64,000 bases of DNA from Ricordea florida. Its lineage: Eukaryota; Cnidaria; Anthozoa; Corallimorpharia; Ricordeidae. Below are positions 10,235 through 21,274 of the stretch, piece after piece. The notes beneath the pieces were generated by a model, which was not told the DNA's origin, made no database searches, and worked only from the letters and a program-made list of their open reading frames with translations. The position numbers and the translations under genes are program-made. Every line of letters begins with the position of its first letter. The stretch's first letter is position 1. The DNA lies in contig OX453272.1 in NCBI GenBank assembly GCA_949710005.1, positions 20,003,929 to 20,067,928 of the forward strand, written 5' to 3'.

Positions 10235-12142
10235 AATTTCAGAATTAGAAAGCGCGCGCTTGCTCTCAATCGCCTACACTCTTACGCGAAACCTAAGTCA
10301 CACGAAAGCTCGGATCCTAGCTCAGATCCTAGCACGGGGGTTGTTAACGTTATCTCACAATGGGGTAGAAAGTGGCTTGAGAGAGGCCAAATCAGTAAAG
10401 AAATTGCCCAATGGGTTACCAACAAGAACGCAAAGCCAGGAAAAGCCTTCGGCACCATCAAGACCCATAAGGACGGGAATCCCCTTAGGCTAATTACATC
10501 TTGCTGTGGTACGGCAATTGAAAACCTTTCAGCTTTCACTGAATTCTATCTCAAGCCTCTTGCCCAAGATTTACCATCCTTCGTCAAGGACACCACCCAT
10601 TTATTACAAAAGATTCAAGATCTTAACAAAACGGGTCCTTTCCCAAAGGAAAGTCTTTTAGTATCTTGGGATGTTGTTGCCATGTTTCCCAATATTGATA
10701 ACCATTTGGGAATCAACGCAATAACAGAAGCCCTTAATTCCAGAACAACTAATTTTCCATCCACTGATTGTATTGTAGAAGCGGTTAAGATCTGCCTACA
10801 ACACAATAATTCTCAATTCAAAGGTGAAAATTTTCTCCAAATTCATGGAACGGCCATGGGGCCCAAAAATGCATGCAGCTATGCCGACTTAGCCATGGGG
10901 GTAATTGACAAAAAAGCTAGATCAGGGACCATCAAACCAAATCTGTGGTGGAGATATAGGGATGACATTTTCGATCTTTGGACACAAGGGCACTCTAAAT
11001 TAATTGAGTTCACTGAGTTTATCAATTCTCTTTACCCCACCATTAAGTTTACCCTTGTTCATTCCCCGATATCTCTTAATGTTTTAGATCTTACACTTAA
11101 TCTTGTTGACGGATTTATCCAAACGGATATCTACTCCAAGCCTACCGATAATCATATTTATTTGTTGCGTAGCAGTGCCCACCCAGCTCACTGTTCTAAG
11201 GCCATTCCATTAAGTGTTGCTACCAGAGTCAAAAGAAATTGTTCCACCCCTGAATCTTTTGACAAACGAAGTAATGAATATGAGAGTTATTTAATTAATA
11301 GAGGCTACAATCCTATCCAGGTGAAACAACAATTCGAGAAAGTTAAATCTATTCCCAGGGAGGACCTTCTTGCCCCTGCCAATAGAGAATCCAAAAAAAT
11401 TTTTCCATTGGTTTTAGATTACAACCCTATTTTACCTAGCATTGGAAAAATTCTCAATTCTCATAAACATCTTATTTATGATTCTCCTTCCCTTTCTAAA
11501 ATTTTCCCTCGAGGATCAATTATTCCATCTTACAGAAGATCTAAAAACATAAAGGAAATTCTTGCACGCCCACGTAGAATGGAGGACAATGACTCTGATA
11601 AACATGGTTGTTTTAAATGCAAAGGTAAATGCGATCTTTGCCGTAACTTTTTAGTTGAATCTGACCACTTTACTAGCGCTAGTTCTAAAAGATCCTACCA
11701 AATTACACAACATCTTCATTGCAAATCCAAAAATGTTATCTATTTGGTCACCTGCACAAAATGTAGTGTGCAATATGTAGGTTCGACTAGCAATGAATTC
11801 AAAGTGCGTTTTCGGAACCATAAATCGGCCATGAATACTAATAAGAACACTTGTGAAGTTGCGACACACTTCAACAAAACTCTTCATGTTCTCTGTGACT
11901 TCAATTTTACAATAATTGAACAAATTTCCAACCCAAGTGACAATAACAGCCTTGATGAACGTCTTCTAACAAGAGAAGCTTATTGGAGTGCACAACTTTG
12001 CACCCTTCAGCCTTATGGATTGAATAAAAGATCTGAATTCAATTCAAGGAATAGAATAAGATTAACTAACATCTGTCAACGGTTTTGTTTCTTTTCTTTT
12101 CACAAGTCTTATTACGTAAAGTTTTTATTCTATATATGTTAA
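10235..12142 (+). CDS. Penelope-like retroelement polyprotein (family A): RT plus GIY-YIG
   Basis: A single open frame of 635 codons with no stop inside. The first ATG is at 10682, but similarity begins well upstream (FGTIKTHKDGNPLRLITS, RT block 2), so the true start is missing or in an upstream exon. RT blocks: WDVVAMFPNI, then GTAMGPKNACSYADL, and the catalytic YRDD near residue 241. Then come the linker YRRSKNIKEIL, the Cys-rich GCFKCKGKCDLCRNF, and a GIY-YIG nuclease (IYLVTC near residue 502, YVGSTSNEFKVRFRNH). The element class copies itself by nicking DNA with the nuclease and extending with the RT. The N-terminal domain before the RT is largely absent. An unbroken RT/nuclease frame suggests a young copy. 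The antisense HHR-g upstream is not in the orientation expected for this ORF. Confidence 0.9.
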   Translation, partial: NFRIRKRALALNRLHSYAKPKSHESSDPSSDPSTGVVNVISQWGRKWLERGQISKEIAQWVTNKNAKPGKAFGTIKTHKDGNPLRLITSCCGTAIENLSAFTEFYLKPLAQDLPSFVKDTTHLLQKIQDLNKTGPFPKESLLVSWDVVAMFPNIDNHLGINAITEALNSRTTNFPSTDCIVEAVKICLQHNNSQFKGENFLQIHGTAMGPKNACSYADLAMGVIDKKARSGTIKPNLWWRYRDDIFDLWTQGHSKLIEFTEFINSLYPTIKFTLVHSPISLNVLDLTLNLVDGFIQTDIYSKPTDNHIYLLRSSAHPAHCSKAIPLSVATRVKRNCSTPESFDKRSNEYESYLINRGYNPIQVKQQFEKVKSIPREDLLAPANRESKKIFPLVLDYNPILPSIGKILNSHKHLIYDSPSLSKIFPRGSIIPSYRRSKNIKEILARPRRMEDNDSDKHGCFKCKGKCDLCRNFLVESDHFTSASSKRSYQITQHLHCKSKNVIYLVTCTKCSVQYVGSTSNEFKVRFRNHKSAMNTNKNTCEVATHFNKTLHVLCDFNFTIIEQISNPSDNNSLDERLLTREAYWSAQLCTLQPYGLNKRSEFNSRNRIRLTNICQRFCFFSFHKSYYVKFLFYIC

Positions 12143-12303
12143 TCAAGGGCCCAATTAGGGATCACAAATTAGTCCCTATTCATTAGGTTTTTATTAGATG
12201 TTAGTTTTTTAAAATTTTTATTGTTTGTAATTTTCTTTTTTCTTTCCTTTCTCATATATAAGAGACCAATATTGTAAATAATTTTTTTATTCCAAGTATT
12301 TGT
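12143..12303 (+). other. 3' untranslated end of Penelope-like family A
   Basis: AT-rich, T-run-containing sequence between the stop codon and the GC-rich hairpin repeat. No hammerhead core was found in it. Confidence 0.5.
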
Positions 12304-12410
12304 TCCTCGCGAAGCGAGGCCGAAGGCCGAGCGTAGCGAGGTTACTAATCGTGTCGCTTCCGGTCAGACCACGTGGCTCGCAAGCCCGAGTAAATCGAGC
12401 CGAGAGTTTT
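12304..12410 (+). repeat. Short GC-rich hairpin repeat, copy S1
   Basis: About 107 bp. It starts with the perfect hairpin CCTCGC-GAA-GCGAGG, continues ccgaaggccgagcg and gtagcgagg, and ends with cacgtggctcgcaagcccga and gagccgagag before a T run and (TA)n. Recurs at 15287, 22162 (reverse) and 50113 (5'-truncated). It is always followed by a TA tract, consistent with a small element with a TA tail. Class unknown. Confidence 0.7.
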
Positions 12411-12440
12411 TATATATGTATATTTATATATATATATATA
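12411..12440. repeat. (TA)n tail tract
   Basis: TA-rich tract that receives Helitron copy H3; its last base is A and the element begins with TC. Confidence 0.85.
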
Positions 12441-13326
12441 TCTATATTTTAAAGGTGTCCGTTCGCAGGCCAGGTTACCTGGCAATAGTAGCGCACTTGA
12501 GAACTGCTGAACCGCCATTTCGAATTCGGTGATGCCTTTTTGAAAGAAATGTAAATTTTGTGGAAACCGATTTCACTCGTCCTGGAAGTACATCCCAGCA
12601 AGATGATCTCCGAGATATTCAAGAGAGATTAGCTCGAGATCGTCGCCGAGTAAGTTCGAATACCGTGAAAATCAACACAAGGAAAGCACGACTCAAAGCA
12701 GGGATAGAGAAACGACAGCGGGGAGAATAACGAAGAACATCCGTCATCGCAGCAAAGACAAAAACTGCTCGCCCTAGAAAAAGCCAAACGAAACAGCAGG
12801 GAAAAGGACCAGGAATTCAACCAAGTTAGTTTGGAATTTGAATGTGTTATTGATAGAAATACAGAACATGAGTGAACGGTTACATAACGAAATATATTAG
12901 CGTACTAAATTTAGCAAAACGGCTTAGAAGGGAAACCGAGTAGAAACAACTTCAACGATTGGAGATGTCTCTGGAAAATAATTCTGTTAGTCTAAAAACG
13001 GAATCGGAAGATGACCAACAGATTACAAGAGAATGTAAGTAGGTATTTTTCATATTAAAACGATAGCGTTTCCATTTTGAAGAAATTCCCAACACAGAGA
13101 GTTACAGTTGTTATAACAATCATTTACAACGATGTGATCTGATATCATTGCAACAGTGAAAATATTGTCAATTTTCTTGATCTAGCAGTTATGTTTAGCA
13201 TTTTCAACAGAATATATACCCAGTGTCACTATAAAGTACTGGTTCTGCAATATCATCAGTGAACAATGCGATCATTTGAAAATAAAGCAAATGTTATAAC
13301 TTACTTCTGAGTAGTATTTCTCTTTG

Positions 13327-13376
<50 letters not shown>

Positions 13377-15285
13377 TCTCTGATTGGAAGGTTTCAATAA
13401 TATTACGCATAGACAGCAAATTTCATAGCCTTTTCACAATGGGTCAGTTTTACCTTAGAGTTCAAGGACCCCCCCCCCCCTGATAATATTGCAATCTAAA
13501 AAACCTGGCCCATTTCCCACAAATGAAATGTTAATTCAAGCCGTAATTAAGATATTAACCTTGTCACTTTCTGCTGTTTACTTCATTTTTATGATGTCAA
13601 ATATCAATATTTAATAACAACTACAACATACAGTTAACATTTTACGTTGGAAAAACTTTATAAAGAATAAAATAAATTTTGTAATGCTAAAATGTTTGTG
13701 ATCTTTCTCACATATTCATTGCAAGTGTGCTGTATGTAGTAACAAGTGTTTCAAGTTTTTTAAATGCCCTATGCTTTCAATAATGATTTTCCACACAAAC
13801 TTTATAGACAAATAACCGCACTAGATTCTAAGCCTTTAAGAAGAAATGGTATTGTTTGGAGCTGTTTTGATTACTACCACCTCTGATGGAAAGCCTATTA
13901 AGAAGATTTTTGTATTGCTTGTAGTAGTAGAGTAACAATACCTTTACAAAGGTTAGGACATGCATCCCACCCCATAAAAATATATTATGTTTAACGTAAA
14001 AAATATAACAATAGTAATAATAATAATATAAATACCAGTAATAATAATAGTAATGATAATAATAATGATAATAATATAATGATAGTGCTTCTCATTACTA
14101 TATATCATTGGTAACAGTTCAATTCCTCTGGCTGCCATGACTTTTTCGATGAAATGCCATCCTTATATTAAATCTTTCTTCTGCAGTTTTTATAATAGAA
14201 ATTTGCATATATTCAAAATAATATAATCTTCTCTTGTTGGGTATGGATATTTTGCCTGTTTCTGTAACAGCACAATTAAACTTTCATGTGGTATATACTT
14301 TTGACTGATTGATGTTGATTTCACATTATTTTTTTACAGGAGTACATAGTGCAGCAATCTTTTTCAACATATTTAGATTTCAATAACTCTTTCTTACATG
14401 TATTGTTTTTATGATATGACCTAAAAGTAGCGCAACCACATACTATACAGTCGGCACTCACTATTACCAAACCTTTATTCAAAGCTTTTGTAGAATCCAA
14501 TTGTTTTACCCCCAATTTTTATTTTTTGGATGTAATGAGATTGTATCTCACACTTCTGTTGATATGGCATCTCTTTTGAGGGAAGAGGAATTTTTCTATC
14601 TACCACTGGGGGTACCATTGCAACTGAAGAGAGTACACAAATTGAAACATGCACTATTCATAATGCTCTCAATTGTGGATACCTAGCAATGAAATAATGA
14701 CTGCAGTAGACAATAAAATATGTAATCAGAAGATTCTTCTTACAATGAATCTCATGCAATTATAACCAAAAAACATAAACCAAAAATAATTGGAGCATTC
14801 AACTCATCCTCAGTGTAAGAACATATTGTGTTTAAAAGGGATGTACAACAAAGAAGACAAAGCAGTAGAGATTAACAATAAAAAAAAAACAGGTTTTTAC
14901 ACCATGGTAAACACAAGCATTCATATCAACTCTTCAAGACTTCACCTGCAAAAGATTTACAATCATTTTCAATTTGTGTTAAGTGAATATTGTGGTACTT
15001 CATTGACTCTGTATTCCCTGTCAAGACAATAAATAATTTTACTTCTATTCTCTCTGGTGCAATCTCATTGGCAGTGAAAGAGCTAAATGAAGGTCAATTT
15101 TTAAGCACTGTGTTGACCGGTATACTGATCATGTAATTTGCACCAGGTGTCACTAATTATGTACCAAACACAGCATAACAAATAAAATAATGGGGACTAC
15201 GCTGATATAAAAAATAAAATATAAAAGCATTGTGACTTCTTCAAAAACTAGCTTCGCGAGGTTTTTGCGGGAGTCGTATTTCTAG
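12441..15285 (+). mobile_element. Helitron-like element copy H3, full length
   Basis: 2,845 bp from TC (12441) to CTAG (15282-15285), flanked by A on the left and T on the right, the Helitron target preference. Near the 5' end there is a ccaggttacctgg palindrome. The first 500 bp contain coding-like stretches ending in GTAAGT splice-donor-like sequences. An internal (TA)n/(TATG)n tract sits at 13328-13376, and a poly-C tract follows. No Rep/helicase gene is present, so the copy is non-autonomous. Confidence 0.8.
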
Positions 15286-15286
15286 T

Positions 15287-15395
15287 TCCTCGCGAAGCGA
15301 GGCCGAAGGCCGAGCGTAGCGAGGTTACTAATCGTGTCGGTTCCGGTTCAGACCACGTGGCTCGCAAGCCCGAGTAAATCGAGCCGAGAGTTTTT
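15287..15395 (+). repeat. Short GC-rich hairpin repeat, copy S2
   Basis: Near-identical to S1, with one inserted T. It is wedged directly between the CTAG of H3 and the TA tract that precedes H4, so the same S-plus-TA unit precedes two successive Helitrons. Confidence 0.7.
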
Positions 15396-15424
15396 ATATA
15401 TGTATATATATATATATATATATA

Positions 15425-18060
15425 TCTATATTTTAAAGTTGTCCGTTCGCAGGCCAGGTTACCTGGCAATAGTAACGCACTTGAGAACTGCTGAATTTCC
15501 GCCATTATTCGGTGATGCCTTTTTGAAAGTAATGTAAATTTTGTGGAAATCGATTTCACTCGTCCTGGAAGTACATCCCAGCAAGCTGATCTCCGAGATA
15601 TTCAAGAAATATTAGCACGAGATCGTCGCCGAGTAAGTTCGAATACCGTGAAAATCAACACGGGGAAAGCACGACTCAAAGCCGGGATAGAGAAACGACA
15701 GCAGGGAGAATAACAACAGCCAAGACAACAACTGCTCGCTCCAGAAAAAGGCAAACGAAACAGCAGGAAAAAGGACTAGGAATTCAATCAAGTTAGTTTT
15801 GAATTTGAATGTGTTATTGATGGAAATACAGGACATGAGTGAACGATTACATAACGAAATATATTGGCGTAGTACATTTAGCAAAACGACTTAGAAGGGA
15901 CACCGAGTAAGAACGACTTCAACGATTGGAGATATCTCTGGAAAATAATTCTATTAGTCTAAAAACGGAATCGGAAGACGACCAACAGATTACAAGAGAA
16001 TGTAAATAGGTATTTTTCATAATAAAACGATAGCGTTTCCAGTTTGAAGTAATTCCCAACACAGAGAGTTGCAGTTGTTATAGCAATCATTTATAACGAT
16101 GTGATCTGATATCATTGCAACAGTGAAAATATTGTAAATTTTCTTGATCTAGCAGTTCTGTTAAACATTTTCAACAGAATATATACCCTGTGTCACTATA
16201 AAGTACTGGTTCTGCAATATTATCAGTGATCAATGCGATCATTTCAAAATAAAGCAAATGTGATTACTGAATTCTGAGTAGTATTTCTCTTTGCTATATA
16301 TATATGTATGTATTCTCTGATTGAAAGGTTTCAATAATACTGCGTAGAGACAACAAGTTTCATAGCCTTTTCACAATGGGTCAGTTTTACCTTAGAGTGC
16401 AATGACCCCCCCCTCCCCTGATAATATTGCTATCTAGAACCTCTGCCCTTTTTTCACAAATGAAATGTTCATTCAAGCCTTAATTTGAAAAGTTAGACAT
16501 AACATATTAACTTTGTTACTTTCTGCTGTTTACTTTATTTTTATGATCATCATGTCAAATATCAATATTTCATAACAACCACAACATACAGTTAACCTTT
16601 TACACTGGAAAAACTTTATAAAGAAGAAAATAAATTTTGTAATGCCAAAATGTTTATGATCTTTCTCATATATTCATTGCAAGTGTGCTGTATGTAGTAA
16701 CAATTAAGTGTTTCAAGTTTCCTAAATGCCCTATGCTTTCAATGATTTTCCACACAAAATTTATAGACAAATGACTGCACTAGATTCTAAGCCTTAAAGA
16801 AGAAATGGTATTGTTTGGTGCTGTTTTGATTACTACCACCTCTTATGGAAAGCCTATTAAGAAGATTTTTGTATTGCTTGTAGTAGTAGAGTAACAATAC
16901 CTTTACTAAGATTAGGACATGCATCCCACCCCATAAAAATATATTATGTTAACGTAAAAACTATAACAATAATAATAATATCAATACCAGTAATAATAAT
17001 AGTAATGATAATAATAATGATAATAATATAATGATAGTGCTTCTCGTTACTATATGTCATTGGTTACAAGTTCAATACCTTTGCCTGCCATGACTTTTTT
17101 GATGAAATACCATGCGTATATTAAATCTTTCTTCTGCAGTTTTTATTATAGAAATTTTCATGTATTCAAAATAATATACTATTCTCTGGTTGGTTATGGA
17201 TATTTTGCCTGTTTCTGTAACAGCACAATTAAACTTTCATGTGGTATACACTTTTGACTGATTGATGTTGATTTAACATTATTTTTTACAGGACTATGTA
17301 GTGCAGCAATCTTTATCAACATATTAAGATTTCAATAACTCTTTCTTACATGTATTGTTTTTATGAGATGACCTAAAAATAGCACGACCACATACTATAC
17401 AGTCGGCACTCACTATTACCAAACCTTTATTTAAAGTTTTTGTAGAATCCAATTGTTTTACCCACAATTTTTATTTTATGTAATGACATTGTATCTCACA
17501 CTTCTGTTGATATAATAACAAAAAACATAAATAAAAAATAATTGGAGCATTCAACTCATCCTCGGTGTAAGAACATATTGTGTTTAAAAGTGATGTACAA
17601 CAAAGAAGACAAAGCAGTAGACTCAGACTAAGAAAATAAAACTAAAAAAAAAAAAACACAGGTTCTTACACCGTGGTAAACACAAGCATTCATATCAACT
17701 CTTCAAAATTTCACCTGCAAAAGATTTACAATCATTTTCAATTTGTGTTAAGTGAATATTATTGTGATACCTCATCGACTCTGTATTCCCTGTCAAGAGA
17801 ATCAATAATAATTTTACTTCTATTCCCTCTGGTGCACTCTCAGTGGCAGTGAAAGAGCTAAATAAAGGTCAATTTTTAAGCACTCTGTTGTGCAGTATAC
17901 TGATCATGTAATTTGCACCAGGTGTCACTAATTGCGTACCAAACACAGCGTAACAAATAAAATAATGGGGACTACGCTGATATAAAAAATAAAATATAAA
18001 AGCATTGTGACTTCTTCAAAAACTAGCTTCGCGAGGTTTTTGCGGGAGTCGTATTTCTAG
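15425..18060 (+). mobile_element. Helitron-like element copy H4
   Basis: 2,636 bp, TC at 15425-15426 after an A, CTAG at 18057-18060 before a T. Compared with H3 it lacks about 250 bp around 17510, the part containing atggcatctcttttgaggg in other copies. Second member of the + strand array. Confidence 0.8.
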
Positions 18061-18282
18061 TAATCTTTTTAATCTTGTTAACATACTGTACTGAAGAAGC
18101 CCGAATGGGCGAAACGTCTACAGTATTAAACCTCATGTGAGAAGTTCGCTGTTCCTCTTTCATTCCTACTAAATCCACCGAGTGTAAGCGTCGCGTATCC
18201 TTTGGAATCCTTCTCACTAGCGTCATCGTTGGCAAACCTTCTTTTCTACACAACTATATTTATATATATATATATATATATA
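18061..18282 (+). mobile_element. Retroelement 3'-end remnant with hammerhead motif, ending in (TA)n
   Basis: Spacer between H4 and H5. It holds HHR-i, then about 120 bp unique in the window, then a TA tract whose final A precedes the TC of H5. Ribozyme plus TA tail suggests a Penelope-like or similar retroelement end. Confidence 0.5.
18083..18126 (+). ncRNA. Hammerhead ribozyme-like motif with GUC cut site (HHR-i)
   Basis: Stem I ATACTGTA (18083-18090) pairs perfectly with TACAGTAT (18119-18126), eight pairs. Core CTGAAGA is followed by one extra A, stem II GCCC-GAAT-GGGC, then GAAA and CGTC, with the cut predicted after C18118. Stem III can only be the self-complementary ACGT, too short to fold alone, so activity would need a dimer. 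An extra A after A9 is known from a natural viroid hammerhead, so it does not exclude function. Confidence 0.6.
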
Positions 18283-18386
18283 TCTATATTTTAAAGGTGT
18301 CCGTTCGCAGGCCAGGTTACCTGGCAACATTACTTCATGTGAATTTCCGCCATTTCAAATTCCGTAAATGATGTTTTGAAAATAAT

Positions 18387-18707
18387 GTGAATTTTGTGGA
18401 AACCGATTTCACTAATCCTGGAAGTACATCTCAGCAAGAAGATCTCCGAGATATACAAGAACGAGCGGCGAGGGATCGTCGTCGAGTAAGTTTGAATGCC
18501 GCAAAAATCAGCGCACGTACGGGAAGCGGCGACTCAAAGAATAGATTAAGAAACTACGGCAGGGACGATAACAAGAGACATCGCAGCAGAGACAACAACT
18601 GCTCGCTCAAAAATGGGAAAGGAAACAGCAAGGAAAAGGACCAGGAATGCAATCAAGTTAGATTGGAAATTGAATTTGTTATAGATAGTAACAAAGACTC
18701 GTTTTAG
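18387..18707 (+). CDS. Helitron-borne ORF, charged coiled-coil-like peptide (106 codons)
   Basis: An ORF inside H5, starting at a GTG codon. Its recognisable core (QQEDLRDIQERAARDRRRVS) is highly charged and helix-prone, followed by a Lys/Arg/Asn-rich tail. The same stretch is kept, with substitutions and frame breaks, in H2-H4, H6, H8 and H9, and an identical ORF lies in H7 (57351-57671). In the other copies the core is followed by GTAAGT, a consensus splice donor. It is better read as a captured host exon than a transposition gene. No family recognised. Confidence 0.35.
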   Translation: MNFVETDFTNPGSTSQQEDLRDIQERAARDRRRVSLNAAKISARTGSGDSKNRLRNYGRDDNKRHRSRDNNCSLKNGKGNSKEKDQECNQVRLEIEFVIDSNKDSF

Positions 18708-18783
18708 CTATACAGGACATGAGAGACTTAGAACGGAAACCAAGTAGGAACGACTTCAAAAAGATTGAGATACACTGGAAAAT

Positions 18784-18978
18784 ATGATAATCACAAGACA
18801 AACTGTAATGAAAACAGAATTTAAGGAAAATCATGGCAACAGCGTACAGACAGAATCAGAGGACGAACGAAGAAACAGATTACCATATCGTCGTGAAAAA
18901 AGTTTCAGGAAAGGGGAAACAGAAACGAACCGCAAAGAAATGAAAGATGACAGTCACGTAGTATTTATACTACAATGA
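18784..18978 (+). CDS. Helitron-borne second ORF (64 codons)
   Basis: Short charged ORF in H5, identical to 57080-57274 in H7. In the main subfamily the corresponding place reads MSLENNSISLKTESEDD and ends in GAAT-GTAAGT, a donor-like site. With 18387-18707 it looks like two exons of one captured coiled-coil protein gene. Function not recognised, and expression is doubtful. Confidence 0.3.
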   Translation: MIITRQTVMKTEFKENHGNSVQTESEDERRNRLPYRREKSFRKGETETNRKEMKDDSHVVFILQ

Positions 18979-21034
18979 GAATGCAAGTAGGTATTTTTCG
19001 TAGTGAAACGATTGCCTTCCATTTTAAAGAAATTCCCAATACAGAGGTTGCAGTTGTGATAGCAATTATTTATAATCATGTGATCTGATATCATTGCGAC
19101 AGTGAAAATAAATTGTAGATTTGTTTGATGTAGCAGTTATGCTCAGCATTTTCAACAGAAAACATACCAAACAATAAGTGACTGGTTCTGCAGTATTATC
19201 AGTGATCAGTGCAAGTATTTGTAAATAAAGCAGTTGTCATTACTGACTTCTGAGTAGTATTTCTCTATTATTAACTTTGTTACTTTCTGCTGTTTGCTTT
19301 ATTTTTATGATGTCAAATATCAATATTTCATAACAGCCACAACATGCAATTAACCTTTTACATTGGAAAAACTTTATAAAGAAGAAAATAAATTTTGTAA
19401 TGCCAAAATGTTTGATCTTTCTCATATATTCATTGCAAGTGTGCTGTACGTAGTAGCAAGTGTTTCAAGTTTCCTAAATGCCCTATGCTTTCAATAATGA
19501 TTCTCCACACAAACTTTATAGACAAATGACTGCACTAGATTCTAAGCCTTTAAGAAGAAATGTTGTTGTTTGGAGCTGTTTTGATTACTACCACCTCTGA
19601 TGGAAAACCTATTAAGAATATTTTTGTATTGCTTGTAGTATAGTAGAGTAACAATACCTTTACCAAGATTAGGACATGCATCCCACCCCGTAAAAATATA
19701 TTATGTTTAACATAAAAAATATAAAAATAATAATCATATCAATACCAGTAATAATAATAGTAATGATAATAATAATGATAATAATATAATGATATTTCTT
19801 CTCGTTACTATATGTCATTGGTTACAGTTCAATACCTCTGGCTGCCATGACTTTTTCGATGAAATACCATCATTATATTAAATCTTTCTTCTGCAGTTTT
19901 TATAATAGAAATTTTCATATATTCAAAATAATATAATCTTCTGTGGTTGGGTATGGATATTTTGCCTGTTTCTGTAACAGCACAATTAAACTTTCATGTG
20001 GTATATACTTTTCACTGATTGATGTTGATTTCACATTATTTTTTTACAGGAGTAGGTAGTGCAGCAATCTTTTTGAACACATTAAGATTTTAATAACTCT
20101 TTCTTACATGTATTGTTTTTATGATATGACCTAAAAATAGCACAACCACATACTATACAGTCGGCACTCACTATTACCAAACCTTCATTCAAAGTTTTTG
20201 TAGAATCCAATTGTTTTACCCCAAATTTTGTTAATGTAATGACATTGTATCTCACACTTCTGTTGATATGGCATCTCTTTTGAGGGAAGAGGAATTTTTC
20301 TATCTACCACTGGGGGTACCATTGCAACTGAAAAGAGTACACAAACTAAAACATGCACTATTCATAACGCTCTCAATTGTGGTTACCCGGGAATGAAATA
20401 ATGACTGCAGTAGACAATAAAATATGTAATCAGAAGATTCTTCTTACAATGAATCTCATGCAATTATAACCAAAAAACATAAACAAAAAATAATTGGAGC
20501 ATTCAACTCATCCTCAGTGTAAGAACATATTGTGTTTAAAAGTGATGTACAACAAAGAAGACAAAGCAGTAGAGACTAAGAAAATAAAACTAAAGAAAAA
20601 AACACAGGTTTTTACACCATGGTAAACACATGCATTCATATCAACTCTTCAAGATTTCACCTGCAAAAGATTTACAATCATTTTCAATTTGTGTTAAGTG
20701 AATATTATTGTGATACTTCATCGACTCTGTATTCCCTGTCAAGATAATAAATAATTTTACTTCTATTCCCTCTGGTGCAATCTAAGTGGCAATGAAAGAG
20801 CTAAATGAAGGTTAATTTTTAAGCACTGTGTTGAGCGGTATACTGATCATGTAATTTGCACCAGGCGTCACTAATTGTGTACCAAACACAGCATAAGAAA
20901 TAAAATAATGGGGAATACGTTGATATAAAAATAAATTACAAAATATAGAAAAAAAATAAAGAATAAAATATAAAAGCATTGTGACTTCTTCAAAAACTAG
21001 CTTCGCAAGGTTTTTGTGGGAGTCGTATTTCTAG

Positions 21035-21274
21035 TATATGTACTGAGATTTACCCACTGAAAAGGCGCGAAATAAATTTGGTTCACAAGGTGGTCTAAGA
21101 ACCCGACAGCCAATCAAATGGCGCGTATCGCATTTTCCACATGTGAGGAAAACGATACGTCCAATCAGGTGCTGCGTATCATGTTTTTTGACGTGTGAGC
21201 CGTAACAAGTTCATTCAGTTGGCAGCATTTCACTATGTTAAAGAAATCTTTCGCAAGCGCTGAAGTTTAAAAAC
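21035..21274 (+). promoter_or_regulatory. Possible promoter region of the recombinase-like gene
   Basis: Contains two CCAAT-type boxes (cagccaatcaaat near 21109 and gtccaatcagg near 21161) and an imperfect palindrome around cgtatcgcattttccacatg (21126-21163). No TATA box was identified. Assignment is inference from position just upstream of an intact ORF. Confidence 0.3.

Larger units (their letters stand above)
18283..21034 (+). mobile_element. Helitron-like element copy H5 (subfamily b)
   Basis: 2,752 bp, TC at 18283 and CTAG at 21031-21034 with a T after it. Its 5' ~970 bp differ from the main family and match H7 on the other side of the window almost base for base. Both lack the internal TA/poly-C segment, with the same junction (tttctct joined to attaac, near 19264). 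Third member of the + strand array. Confidence 0.8.
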
